A program made the translations under genes and the position numbers. The notes beneath the pieces are model-generated. The model ran no database searches and was not told the origin of the DNA. It saw only the letters and a list, made by a program, of their open reading frames with translations. Below, piece after piece: positions 16,348-24,750 of a stretch of DNA of 47,934 nucleotides; within the stretch, counting starts at the first letter, position 1; every line of letters starts with the position of its first letter. The DNA is from an uncultured Muribaculaceae bacterium (lineage in GTDB: Bacteria > Bacteroidota > Bacteroidia > Bacteroidales > Muribaculaceae). Location of the stretch: assembly GCA_910584055.1 (NCBI GenBank), contig CAJTZS010000030.1, positions 1 to 47,934 of the forward strand. The letters run 5' to 3'.

Positions 16348-16379
16348 CAAATATAAAGAGAATATTTGACTCTGAAAAA
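16348..16379 (-). promoter_or_regulatory. Promoter of the AAA/PD-(D/E)XK gene
   Basis: On minus TATATTTG (16355-16348) is a perfect -7 box. The -33 position at 20 nt is T-rich only. The predicted transcript start is about 16 nt before the ATG at 16327, supporting that start over 16396. Confidence 0.5.
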
Positions 16380-16395
16380 TATCCAATCGAAAACA

Positions 16396-16429
16396 AAGAG
16401 GCTCATCGCGAATTTGCGATGAGCCTCTT
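16396..16429 (-). terminator. Terminator of the SusC-B/SusD-B operon
   Basis: Perfect 14-bp arms AAGAGGCTCATCGC (16396-16409) and GCGATGAGCCTCTT (16416-16429) with a 6-nt loop. On minus it is followed by TTGTTTTCG. It stands 19 nt after the SusD-B stop, so this is a good intrinsic terminator. Confidence 0.85.
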
Positions 16430-16448
16430 ATATTAATTCAATCAGATA

Positions 16449-18218
16449 CTATTTGTTTAGCTGATCATTGATAATATTGTTGTAATCCTTTTCAGAGCGT
16501 GGAATTTCATATCTCCAGCCATTGCAATAAGAAGGTTCATAACTTCCTTCGAATGCAGGCATGAAATTATTTGAATTTACATCACCCTCTTTCCAGATTT
16601 CACGTTTTACAGGCACATTCCAACGTTTGAATGAGAACCAGGCATCACCTTCACCCCATAGTTCAATACGTCTGTACAGTCGGATTTCTTCGCGGAGGTC
16701 ATTCCCTGTCAAGGTACATGTATAGCCCGACATACGGTTGCCGTTCAATTCTTTCATGCAATTCTGGGCAGTAGTGTTGTCTCCCTGTTCAAGAGCCGCC
16801 TCAGCCTCCGTTAAAAGCAATTCCGAAGCCCGTAAGAAAGGATGCTGTGCATCTCCAAGCTCTTCGACATCGCCCCAGAACTTGATTTGTGCACCAAACT
16901 GCACGCGTGTCGCTCCAATATTCTGAGCGAACCAATTGTATAATGATTCAACGAACTTAGGATTCTGGCAAGCTTGAGGTGTAACGTCCAACATCTCGCC
17001 CAGGTTATACCCCTCAAAGAAGATTCCACTGTTTTCATAGCCTTCCGGTGTGTTGTAGCGACTCCACAGTGTAATGGCAGCGGTCATTTGCGGATCTACA
17101 AGCCACATATTCATTCTTGCCGGATATACATAATCCGCATTCCAGAAGTCTTTTTCCTCAAAGCCGTAATCCACGTAGAGATCAGCCTTGTCGGGAGTCC
17201 AGAAAAGTTGGCATCTTACATCCGATTCGTTCTTCTCGTATATCTGTTTATATAACTTCCAGCTGATTGCACCGGCTCCTGACCAGTCATAAGATGTTGC
17301 GTAACCGCCATTGCATGCGAAACTTGCACCCCAGGAGTTATAACCAAGGTAAGTTTTGTTGAAGTCATTATACCATAGCCATTCGCCGTTCGCTTTTCCA
17401 AAACCGGCAAGATAATCTGTCGGAGACATGATGGGATAATTAGCACGTGCCTCATTTGCCATTTTCTGTGCCATAGGCCAATCGTGATTAATAAGCGCTA
17501 TCCTTGAAAACAGACCTTTGGCAACATTGATATCAGGTTCATACCCCTTCGTACGGGATTTGCCACTCTCTGTGAAAAGAGTAATGGCATCATTCAAATC
17601 TTTATAGATCTGTGTCACTGCTACATCATATGTTACAAGTGGGGATGGATCCGAACCCGGCGTAAGGCGGAGAACGTAGCACAGCGCATTTCCATTCTCG
17701 CGATCTTCATATCTCGGGCCGTAAACCTGCATCAGACGAATATAAGCATGAGACCTCAATGTAAGAGCCTGCGCTTTGATAAATTTCACATCCGCCGGAT
17801 CACCGGGCACGTTATCGATACAAGATAAAATGACATTAGCCTGATTTATGAGATTGTAAGCATACATCCAAGCATAACGTCCACCATTTCCCGAATCGCG
17901 GGTCATGAAAACCCAAGCTTGCCCTTCTTTCTGGCTTCCCCAAAGGAATGAGTCGGCAAAGTCCGGACTTGGAGAATCGCCATAATATGTCTGAAAATAC
18001 GCCTCTCCACTTCCGAAGCGTTCCGTATAATCAGCACCATAACCTATATACATCGCTTCGCATGCGCCCCAAAGAGCTGCTCTCGCCCCTTCAACGCTTT
18101 GTCCCACTGCTGCATCGCTGACAAGATCGATAGGCGGCTGCTCCAGGTAATCGCTTGAGCATGCCGTCATTACGGTCACCAACGCTGATGCAAATAAACC
18201 TTTTATTATTTTGTTCAT
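16449..18218 (-). CDS. SusD/RagB-family lipoprotein (SusD-B)
   Basis: 589 residues, lipoprotein signal MNKIIKGLFASALVTVMTAC (Cys20). Family features are SHAYIRLMQVYGPRYED (about 162-178), LRASELLLTEAEAALEQGDN (about 480-500) and EIRLYRRIELWGEGDAWFSFKRWN (about 525-548), the RagB/SusD signature. It is rich in Trp and Tyr, which suggests a stacking ligand site. It follows SusC-B by 11 bp and ends at a strong terminator. No third lipoprotein or protease belongs to this operon, unlike loci A and C. Confidence 0.92.
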   Translation of the reverse strand: MNKIIKGLFASALVTVMTACSSDYLEQPPIDLVSDAAVGQSVEGARAALWGACEAMYIGYGADYTERFGSGEAYFQTYYGDSPSPDFADSFLWGSQKEGQAWVFMTRDSGNGGRYAWMYAYNLINQANVILSCIDNVPGDPADVKFIKAQALTLRSHAYIRLMQVYGPRYEDRENGNALCYVLRLTPGSDPSPLVTYDVAVTQIYKDLNDAITLFTESGKSRTKGYEPDINVAKGLFSRIALINHDWPMAQKMANEARANYPIMSPTDYLAGFGKANGEWLWYNDFNKTYLGYNSWGASFACNGGYATSYDWSGAGAISWKLYKQIYEKNESDVRCQLFWTPDKADLYVDYGFEEKDFWNADYVYPARMNMWLVDPQMTAAITLWSRYNTPEGYENSGIFFEGYNLGEMLDVTPQACQNPKFVESLYNWFAQNIGATRVQFGAQIKFWGDVEELGDAQHPFLRASELLLTEAEAALEQGDNTTAQNCMKELNGNRMSGYTCTLTGNDLREEIRLYRRIELWGEGDAWFSFKRWNVPVKREIWKEGDVNSNNFMPAFEGSYEPSYCNGWRYEIPRSEKDYNNIINDQLNK

Positions 18219-18229
18219 GATTCTTATTT

Positions 18230-21200
18230 TTAGAATTTAACACTCAATTGGAATGCAAACACCCTTGCCGGAACATAGTATTTACCCTGACCGCCTCCAA
18301 AACTATACTGAGGATTCATACCTTTGCGTTTTGTTGCTGTGAAGAGGTTGTCAATCGACATACCGATGTTTATATTCTGCATCTTAAGTGCGCTTACCCA
18401 TTTGGAAGGAAGGTCGTAAGAAATGTTGAGATTCTTGAATACAAGATACGATGCATCCGTTAACCAACGGGAGGAAGTGCCGTTGTTCTTTGCAGAGTTA
18501 GAGGTGTTGACCTGCGGTGTAAGAGAGTCATCGATATCGGCATTGCTGGCGATATATGCATTGTATGTCTTTCCTCCGACGGTGATCTGTTTCATCTCAT
18601 GTTCCACGGCACCGGCAGGTTTCTCTGTCCATGAATTGAAAAGATCTTTGTGCATGGCCTTCGGTTCTGTTGTCACATTCATGAGGTCTTGATAATTGTA
18701 GTCCATAACCTTACCGCCGAGGCTATAAGTGAAGAGCATACCGAGATTTATACCTTTCCAGCTCAGGCTTGTCCCGAATGAGCCATATACAGTGGGGAAT
18801 GCATCGGCCTGAACTTTTGACGTTGCATACGAGGGTGTATTCGTATATAGCTTGTATCCGTCGCCATCGGGAATTGCGACCAAAGAACCCTGTGATGCTG
18901 CGTTCTGCACATATGTATGGAATTGCGATTCGTTTTGATGAGCCACACCGTTTTCATCCCAATAGGTCAATTGAGGAGAATTCAAGTCAATCTCGTATAG
19001 GGATTGTCCTGTCACGCGATCAACGCCATTCCAGGTTTTCGTGTATATGGAGCCGAGGCTCTGTCCAAGGAACCACCCGTTACCGGGCATGTCATGCGCC
19101 TCTGGGAGTTTGATGATTTTATTCTTCATGAAAGTAGCGTCAACATTGAAATTCCATTTGAATTCCTCGTTTCTGATGATGTCGACACCAAACTGCAATT
19201 CCCAACCGACATTCTGCATTGTTCCGATATTTGCCAACGCTGTCGGATTGGCGCCTTCATCACTCATCGTGCCTCCTGAAAGCGGCTTGGTAACGTTGAA
19301 GATAAGGTCGGTATTGCGTTTGTTGAAATACCCGACACTGAAATTGAAACGGTCATTGAACAGAGAACCTTCCAATGCTATGTCAAATGTGCGCGTAGCC
19401 TCCCACTTTAGGTTCTGAGATGCCAATTGAATTGGCACAAGTGTATTTGCTTTATTATAAGTAATAATCTGATAAAGATTATAGTATGAATAAGCTCCTG
19501 CTGTGGCATCGTTACCCACGGCGCCATATGCGGCACGAAGCTTAAGGTAGTTGAGCCAATTGAGATTGTGCATGAATTTCTCTTTTGTGATTATCCAGCT
19601 TGCTCCCGCGCTCCAGAATGTACCCCATCTATGGTTCTTTTCAAAATATGACGAACCGTCGCGACGTATTGATGCCTCTGCGAAATATTTCTGGTTAAAG
19701 TCATATCTCGCCCTACCGAGATATGACTCGGAACGAATCTGAGTGGTTTCCTGAGTAGCTTGATTTGTCGTAGAGAAATTCGAAAGTGAATAAATCTCGG
19801 GAAGAAGCTGGTTCTGGACATTCACACTATGTCTGGAGCTGGTATATTGATAATTTTCATGATCCAAAAGGACATCCACATGATGCTGACCATAATCGTG
19901 TCCCCAATAAAGCTGCTGCATGAAAGTGTGGCTGTTGTATGCGTAGTCATTCTGGTACAGACGGCCATTTGGCGTTTGCCCCGATCCATTCTGATTATTC
20001 ATATATTGCCAATAATTTGTCTTGTCACGGTGTATGTTGCCTCGAAGTGTAAGCTCAAACCCATATGGAATTATAAAAGTTCCAAAAAGAGAACCGTCAA
20101 TTACATTGGATGTGGTCTCTTTCTTGTCAAGACGGCTTGTCCATGCAACATTCGTACCCTGCGAACCAAGATATGCAGCCGTGTTCCAGACATTGTATCC
20201 TTCAGCATCCTGAAGTATCTCACCCGTTGCATCATCGTGGGCATAATAAGGGAAGATTGGAGCTATATCCATAACCAGGAAAGGATTGTTGACATAGCCT
20301 TCGTCATCTTTCGATGTTATACCTCTGTTCTGTTTTGTATACATCGCAGCAAGATTAAGTCCCATCTTGAAATACTTAACGGGCTGGAAGGAGGCGTTTA
20401 AACGTCCGTTGAAACGTTCGAAATCCGTCTGCAGCATGTAGCCGTTCTCTTTGAGGTATCCGGCAGATGCAAATACATTGAATTTATCGGTCGCGCCTGA
20501 TGCATTGACAGTGTATTCCTGACGATGTCCACTACGGGAAACGGCATCCCACCAATCAAGGTCTGTATATCCGGGGAGCGGATTGCCGCCTACGAATTGA
20601 CCTTGCTCATTAAATAATTTATCCGCCGGCTGCCCGTAAACATTCTGATATGCGTAAGTGAAGAAATTATTCCGCATGTTTGCAATGGCATCAGCTTTTG
20701 TTGCAGATTCTCCTTCGGTTAGCCTTCCGTTCACTAAGCCTGTGAAGAACGACTGCATGAAATCATTTGCCTCCATCCTGTCATAGAACGGAAGTCCCCT
20801 GTTATACATACCTTGGCGAACCTGTAAAGTCACGTCTACCTTTCCATAAGTCTTAGCCCTTTTTGTAGTGATAAGAATCACACCGTTTGCACCACGGTTA
20901 CCATAAAGAGCGGATGAGGCTGCGTCCTTAAGGACAGACATTGATTCAATATCGGCCGGATTGAGGTCAGCAATAGATCCTTCATAAACAATGCCGTCAA
21001 CAACGCAGAGGGGAGAGCTTGTACCGGTTATTGAGTTGTATCCGCGAATAAGGATTGCAGGTGAAGAACCGGGGAAACCGACTGAGTTGTTGACCTGTAC
21101 GCCGGGGGCGTTGCCTTCAAGGGCGGCGGTGACTGCTGTCACGGGACGATCTTCGATTTCCTTACTGCCCACAACGGCAACAGAACCTGTCAGCGACTCC

Positions 21201-21538
21201 TTATTGGCTGTACCATATGCCACAACAACCACGTCATCAAGATTCGAGGATGTGGAATGCAGATGAATCACCATGTTGTTCTGCAGCGATACCGTCTGCG
21301 AGTTGTAGCCCACGTAGCTCACTTTCACCTGCTTCACGTTAGCAGGCACGTTTAGTGTGAACTTACCGTCAGCGTCCGTAGCGACACCATTGCCGCCGCC
21401 GACTGGCAGAATCGTGGCACCGACGAGAGGTTCGTTGTTCGCCCCGTCGACAACCGTGCCGTGATAGGTGCGCGTCTGGGCCGACAGGCTCCAGCTGCAC
21501 GCCATCAGCGTCATCAAGATTAAAAACAATTTTCTCAT
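18230..21538 (-). CDS. SusC/RagA-family TonB-dependent transporter (SusC-B)
   Basis: 1102 residues. Signal peptide MRKLFLILMTLMACSWSLSAQ is identical to SusC-C. The regulatory-like domain (DGANNEPLVGATILPVGGGNGVA...) is identical to SusC-A over about residues 21-78. Then come the plug (ILIRGYNSITGTSSPLCVVDG, VLKDAASSALYGNRGANGVILITTKR) and the barrel, ending FAFQLSVKF. The first 89 bp of the gene equal those of SusC-C base for base; the switch to A-like sequence comes right after. No CAAA (minus TTTG) occurs in the 160 bp upstream, so a canonical promoter is missing. I infer a currently silent shufflon member that is switched on when the 21.5-25.3 kb segment flips. Confidence 0.93.
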   Translation of the reverse strand: MRKLFLILMTLMACSWSLSAQTRTYHGTVVDGANNEPLVGATILPVGGGNGVATDADGKFTLNVPANVKQVKVSYVGYNSQTVSLQNNMVIHLHSTSSNLDDVVVVAYGTANKESLTGSVAVVGSKEIEDRPVTAVTAALEGNAPGVQVNNSVGFPGSSPAILIRGYNSITGTSSPLCVVDGIVYEGSIADLNPADIESMSVLKDAASSALYGNRGANGVILITTKRAKTYGKVDVTLQVRQGMYNRGLPFYDRMEANDFMQSFFTGLVNGRLTEGESATKADAIANMRNNFFTYAYQNVYGQPADKLFNEQGQFVGGNPLPGYTDLDWWDAVSRSGHRQEYTVNASGATDKFNVFASAGYLKENGYMLQTDFERFNGRLNASFQPVKYFKMGLNLAAMYTKQNRGITSKDDEGYVNNPFLVMDIAPIFPYYAHDDATGEILQDAEGYNVWNTAAYLGSQGTNVAWTSRLDKKETTSNVIDGSLFGTFIIPYGFELTLRGNIHRDKTNYWQYMNNQNGSGQTPNGRLYQNDYAYNSHTFMQQLYWGHDYGQHHVDVLLDHENYQYTSSRHSVNVQNQLLPEIYSLSNFSTTNQATQETTQIRSESYLGRARYDFNQKYFAEASIRRDGSSYFEKNHRWGTFWSAGASWIITKEKFMHNLNWLNYLKLRAAYGAVGNDATAGAYSYYNLYQIITYNKANTLVPIQLASQNLKWEATRTFDIALEGSLFNDRFNFSVGYFNKRNTDLIFNVTKPLSGGTMSDEGANPTALANIGTMQNVGWELQFGVDIIRNEEFKWNFNVDATFMKNKIIKLPEAHDMPGNGWFLGQSLGSIYTKTWNGVDRVTGQSLYEIDLNSPQLTYWDENGVAHQNESQFHTYVQNAASQGSLVAIPDGDGYKLYTNTPSYATSKVQADAFPTVYGSFGTSLSWKGINLGMLFTYSLGGKVMDYNYQDLMNVTTEPKAMHKDLFNSWTEKPAGAVEHEMKQITVGGKTYNAYIASNADIDDSLTPQVNTSNSAKNNGTSSRWLTDASYLVFKNLNISYDLPSKWVSALKMQNINIGMSIDNLFTATKRKGMNPQYSFGGGQGKYYVPARVFAFQLSVKF

Positions 21539-21541
21539 ACT

Positions 21542-21565
21542 TAGTAATTTAGAGATAAGTTATTA
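21542..21565 (-). repeat. Recombination core site B
   Basis: On minus: TAATAACTTA-TCTC-TAAATTACTA, three bases before ATG of SusC-B. It differs from site C by one base in the 24-bp core. Similarity to the region before SusC-C begins exactly at its outer edge. Orientation is opposite to site C. Confidence 0.75.
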
Positions 21566-21695
21566 TCTATGGACAGATATTTTTTCTATTTAAATAAGTA
21601 AGCATGGGAATGACATTCTAAGAGGGGTAAATAGGCGAGTATCAAGTTAGTATGCTACAGTTACACGTTAAATCCGGTGCGAAATTGGCAAGATT

Positions 21696-21727
21696 TTTGG
21701 TTAAATGAAAAAAAAAATATATATTTG
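21696..21727 (+). promoter_or_regulatory. Promoter of the Rpn-like nuclease gene
   Basis: TTTG (21696-21699), exactly 20 nt, then TATATTTG (21720-21727). This is a full match to the Bacteroidetes consensus. The start would be about 19 nt before the ATG at 21752, which supports that start codon over 21677. Confidence 0.8.
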
Positions 21728-21751
21728 AAATTCAAATTTAAACAGTTTTTT

Positions 21752-22690
21752 ATGATTTCGGCAAGATTCATAAATCCCCACACTGATTTCGGCTTCAAAT
21801 ATCTGTTTGGTCGAGAAGAGACAAAGGTGTTTTTGCTCTCTTTCCTTAATGAGGTTCTAAAAGGGGAGCGCCATATAGATAATATAGAGTTTATTGACAA
21901 GGAACGTATTCCCAGGTCGTATGATGACCGCACAATACTTTATGACGTACTTTGTCGATCGGAAAATGGAGAAGAATTCATTGTTGAGATGCAGCGCAAA
22001 GATGAGGGCAATTTCAAAGACCGCTGCATTTATTACGAATCATCGCTTATCGCCACCCAAGGGGAGCGGGGACGTGACTGGAATTTCAGCCTTGTACCGG
22101 TCTACATTATTGTGCTGATGGAATTTAATATATCGGGCGAAGATGTCTTGCTTAGACGAGATGTCGGACTGATGGACATGAGGACGAATGAACTTTTCTC
22201 CGACAAATTCCGTATGATATTTATAAACCTCAATGCGATGGACAAACTTGAGGTGGAGTGTAATGATAATTTTGAACGTTGGATCTATATATTAAAGAAC
22301 ATGGAAAAGCTAAAAGAGATTCCCTACAAGGAAGTCAACGACATGTGGGCGGATTTTGAAGTCGTGGCAGATGTCGGTTCAATGAATAAGGATGAACGGC
22401 GCAGTTATGAATCCGCGCTTAATAGTTACAGAGTTCTTTTAAGTGCCTTTAACAAGGCTGCCGAAAATGGCATGCAAGAAGGCATGCGAAAAGGTCTTCA
22501 ACAAGGTATAGAGCAAGGTATAGAGCAAGGTGTGAAGCAAGGTATAGAGCAAGGTATAGAGCAGGGATTTGCCAAGGGTCGCACTGAAGAGGCAATAAGG
22601 ATCGCCCAGAATATGAAACTCATGGGGTTCGATGCCCAAGCTATTTCCAATATCACCGGACTTCCCTTGAAAGAAATTAATCTGCTTTAG
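21752..22690 (+). CDS. Rpn family recombination-promoting nuclease / PD-(D/E)XK transposase-like protein
   Basis: The frame opens at 21677, but the promoter and the family start (MISARFINPHTDFGFKYLFG) point to 21752 (312 residues). The nuclease core is visible as NPHTDFGFKYLFG, ILYDVLCRSENGEEFIVEMQRK (Asp and Glu-x-Gln of the PD-(D/E)XK fold, about 62-83) and a helical middle part. The tail has a QGIE-type tetrapeptide repeat (five 12-bp units) and FAKGRTEEAIRIAQNMKLMGFDAQAISNITGLPLKEI, a helix-turn-helix-like end usual in the family. Relatives (E. coli RpnA) promote RecA-independent recombination in vivo. It lies inside the predicted invertible segment, facing the recombinase gene. Confidence 0.85.
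   Translation: MISARFINPHTDFGFKYLFGREETKVFLLSFLNEVLKGERHIDNIEFIDKERIPRSYDDRTILYDVLCRSENGEEFIVEMQRKDEGNFKDRCIYYESSLIATQGERGRDWNFSLVPVYIIVLMEFNISGEDVLLRRDVGLMDMRTNELFSDKFRMIFINLNAMDKLEVECNDNFERWIYILKNMEKLKEIPYKEVNDMWADFEVVADVGSMNKDERRSYESALNSYRVLLSAFNKAAENGMQEGMRKGLQQGIEQGIEQGVKQGIEQGIEQGFAKGRTEEAIRIAQNMKLMGFDAQAISNITGLPLKEINLL
22502..22561 (+). repeat. Five tandem 12-bp units coding QGIE
   Basis: CAAGGTATAGAG repeated five times (the third unit is CAAGGTGTGAAG) in the Rpn-like gene. Unit length is a multiple of three, so copy number can change without a frameshift. Confidence 0.9.
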
Positions 22691-22698
22691 CATATTTA

Positions 22699-22883
22699 TA
22701 AGTAGTTAATAAAAATTAATCGATACATGTGTAGTTGATATCTTGAACGCTAAAACTTGTTCTTTTTGGCCGATTTGGCTTTGTCATTCAGTCGAATATA
22801 TTAATATTCTCCTTCATTCCGCAGCCAAATCGCCTCAAAAATAACTGCGTTTTATCTGTTCATTAATTTTTATCAACTACTTA
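22699..22883. repeat. Nested inverted-repeat element between Rpn-like and recombinase genes
   Basis: Outer arms 22699-22720 and 22862-22883 (AAGTAGTTAATAAAAATTAA and its complement) match except for one base. Inner arms CGATTTGGCT (22771-22780) and AGCCAAATCG (22823-22832) are perfect, and the tip GAATAT-ATTA-ATATTC lies at 22794-22809. It could fold as one 185-nt structure or be a MITE-like element. I see no gene in it. Confidence 0.7.
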
Positions 22884-22887
22884 ATTT

Positions 22888-22931
22888 ATTAGAGTGCCAT
22901 GGACTTACGGGTTGTACCATGGCACTCTAAT
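22888..22931 (-). terminator. Hairpin at the end of the recombinase gene
   Basis: Perfect 15-bp arms ATTAGAGTGCCATGG (22888-22902) and CCATGGCACTCTAAT (22917-22931), five bases after the recombinase stop. The following minus-strand bases are A-rich without a T-run. It may work in both directions between convergent genes. Confidence 0.65.
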
Positions 22932-22936
22932 ATTTG

Positions 22937-24343
22937 TCAAACGAAGTAGCGAGAGAGAAGTGCGTGTGATATTTTTGCTTGCTCCCACAAAGAGATGGGA
23001 CGAAGATAACTTGTCTCCAATACCGAACTACGATGCCCTACCATATTCTGTATTATATGACGCGGAATATCCATGCCGTCGACAAGATTGCAGAATGCAT
23101 GACGCGCAAAATAGAACGTTATACGCCTATGATCGCCAAGATCATGGCGCTTATAATATCTTGAAAGTCCTTTGTTTAAATTTCTGGCCAACATATTGAA
23201 GTAGTTAGCCAGCCTGTTCTGGCGTTGCGTAACGGAATAATTAATCGAAGAATCATAACATGGGAGCAAATAGTCTTCCGATCCTTTTCCCGACATGAGG
23301 CCAAGAATAAACTTTTCAATCCCAACAGTCGCAGCCACAATCTGAACAGGCCTGCCAGTCTTCTTTCTTGTGGTGGAAAATATTACAGTCTTCATCCTGT
23401 TTTCAGGAGAATCGTATGTCAGACGGTATTCTTCATCCTCCATATAACGCCTCGGATTCTTTTCAAAAGCGTGAAGTGTCCTGAAATTCAAGGCCTTTAC
23501 CCTTAGGTTCGCTAAATCCACTGGAGCAAGGCCTTGAAACGCTATATCCAATATGAACACACCTAAAGCCTCGGTTTCCTTTTTCTTGATTTCAGGATCA
23601 CTCTTGATTGCTTCCGAAAATGCCTGAAAGATATTGCATATCTCCTCTCCGGTTAAATTTCTGTCAGCGGGCAGTAGGCAATAGGGTGGCAACGCTATTT
23701 TTAATCTTTTTGGCAAAAATCCGGCATCCCTGCCGAAATTCACTACGGCATTATATCTTGATATCATATATCTCCTCATCGACTCGCTGCCGCGATAGTC
23801 ATTATCTATTGCCGCTACAAACTTATTGCTGAAATCCTGATTTATTTCTCCGAGAGAAGGCCCATATCCAAAACGCTTTTCCACATAACGCCGGAATCCC
23901 TCATAGCCCCTCCGCGTATTATGAGAAACGGCTGAAGCCGCCTTCAAATCAATAAGTTCAATGAAACTGTCGGCGCAATGAAACGCACAAGGTTCTGAGC
24001 TGACATCCAACGATTCAACCTCCGGTTGCCGCTGAACAACATGTGATATATCCTTTTTGAACGGATTGATGATGTCATCAAGTTTGCTGTCAAGCATATT
24101 GTCAATAAAATCCTGGATGCTACCTGAAACTCTACGATAGATCGATTCAATGATTTCATTCTTTATCTTATAGTCACAGTCATTTTCATTCAATCTGGAA
24201 TTTGAATAATCCCATGAAGACACCGATGTGTATAAAGATGTCGGGACATGTCTTGACTTGCCGTTATGGCGAATCCTAATCACAACAGGGCACGCACCAT
24301 CTGCACGCTTTTCCTCTTTAAGCAACTCTTTAAGAATAATCAT
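22937..24343 (-). CDS. Tyrosine recombinase (DNA invertase/integrase), probable SusC shufflon recombinase
   Basis: 468 residues. An N-terminal arm-binding domain typical of Bacteroidetes integrases (LKELLKEEKRADGACPVVIRIRHNGKSRHVPTSLY, about 5-40) is followed by a SAM-like core-binding domain (about 120-220) and the catalytic domain. Visible catalytic residues are Lys327/328 (RKKTGRP), Arg414-His415 (FYFARHAF), His437 (MVGHRSS) and Tyr446 (ETSYLRP). At the first catalytic Arg position (TRGMSFVD in other Bacteroides invertases) this protein reads FQGLAPVD, with Gln270. No cargo genes or att-like duplications mark it as an element integrase. Its place between inverted susC starts suggests DNA inversion. 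A TAATTTTG box sits 33-40 bp upstream. Confidence 0.9.
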   Translation of the reverse strand: MIILKELLKEEKRADGACPVVIRIRHNGKSRHVPTSLYTSVSSWDYSNSRLNENDCDYKIKNEIIESIYRRVSGSIQDFIDNMLDSKLDDIINPFKKDISHVVQRQPEVESLDVSSEPCAFHCADSFIELIDLKAASAVSHNTRRGYEGFRRYVEKRFGYGPSLGEINQDFSNKFVAAIDNDYRGSESMRRYMISRYNAVVNFGRDAGFLPKRLKIALPPYCLLPADRNLTGEEICNIFQAFSEAIKSDPEIKKKETEALGVFILDIAFQGLAPVDLANLRVKALNFRTLHAFEKNPRRYMEDEEYRLTYDSPENRMKTVIFSTTRKKTGRPVQIVAATVGIEKFILGLMSGKGSEDYLLPCYDSSINYSVTQRQNRLANYFNMLARNLNKGLSRYYKRHDLGDHRRITFYFARHAFCNLVDGMDIPRHIIQNMVGHRSSVLETSYLRPISLWEQAKISHALLSRYFV

Positions 24344-24375
24344 GCGTAGAATAATTTGATTACAATGTTTTCCTA

Positions 24376-24383
24376 CAAAATTA
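24376..24383 (-). promoter_or_regulatory. -7 box of the recombinase gene
   Basis: On minus TAATTTTG (24383-24376), about 33 nt before ATG. No convincing TTTG lies 20 nt further upstream, so the promoter may be weak or activator-dependent. Confidence 0.45.
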
Positions 24384-24425
24384 ACACCTGCGCTTCAATC
24401 ATAATACACATAGCCTATGTTCCGT

Positions 24426-24750
24426 GATAAATTCCCCATTTATCTCACTGATTAAACCAAATGTATCTAAGCCAATAGCCGGATGGGGGGAGACAAGCAG
24501 CTCCCCGTCCGGCTATATGCACCGACGCGTCATTTTTTACCTCGCAGAGCCGCAGAGTGGCAGAGCCTTCATATCCGGTTGTCAGAGGTCGTGTCCACTC
24601 CTGCCGAGGAGCGAAGCCTGTCGCTAAAATCTCCGCGGCAGGTTCTGCCACTCAGCCGGGAGTTCACGACCCTAAAAGACAAGTGGCAAACCTTTGCGCC
24701 CTCTGCGGCTCTGCGAGGAATAATGTTCAGTGGGATAAATGGGAATTTAG
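24426..24750. repeat. 325-bp nested inverted-repeat element, MITE-like or structured RNA
   Basis: Outer arms 24426-24451 and 24727-24750 pair over about 22 of 25 positions (GATAAATTCCCCATTTATC... and complement). Perfect inner arms CCTCGCAGAGCCGCAGAG (24540-24557) and complement (24701-24718) follow. A third pair GAGTGGCAGAGCC/GGTTCTGCCACTC (24555-24567, 24640-24652) has one mismatch. An independent hairpin ATAGCCGGA...TCCGGCTAT sits at 24475-24516, followed by a T-run at 24533-24538. Open frames here are not convincing genes. The structure is asymmetric inside, unlike a simple terminator. Confidence 0.8.

Noticed and set aside
22502..22561. Short regular repeats that could suggest a CRISPR array
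   Set aside because: The units are 12 bp with no spacers and encode a QGIE helix inside an intact Rpn-like gene.
22937..24343. The integrase as part of an integrated conjugative or phage element
   Set aside because: No tRNA-adjacent attachment site, relaxase, transfer, phage or cargo genes are present; its place between inverted susC starts fits a local invertase better.
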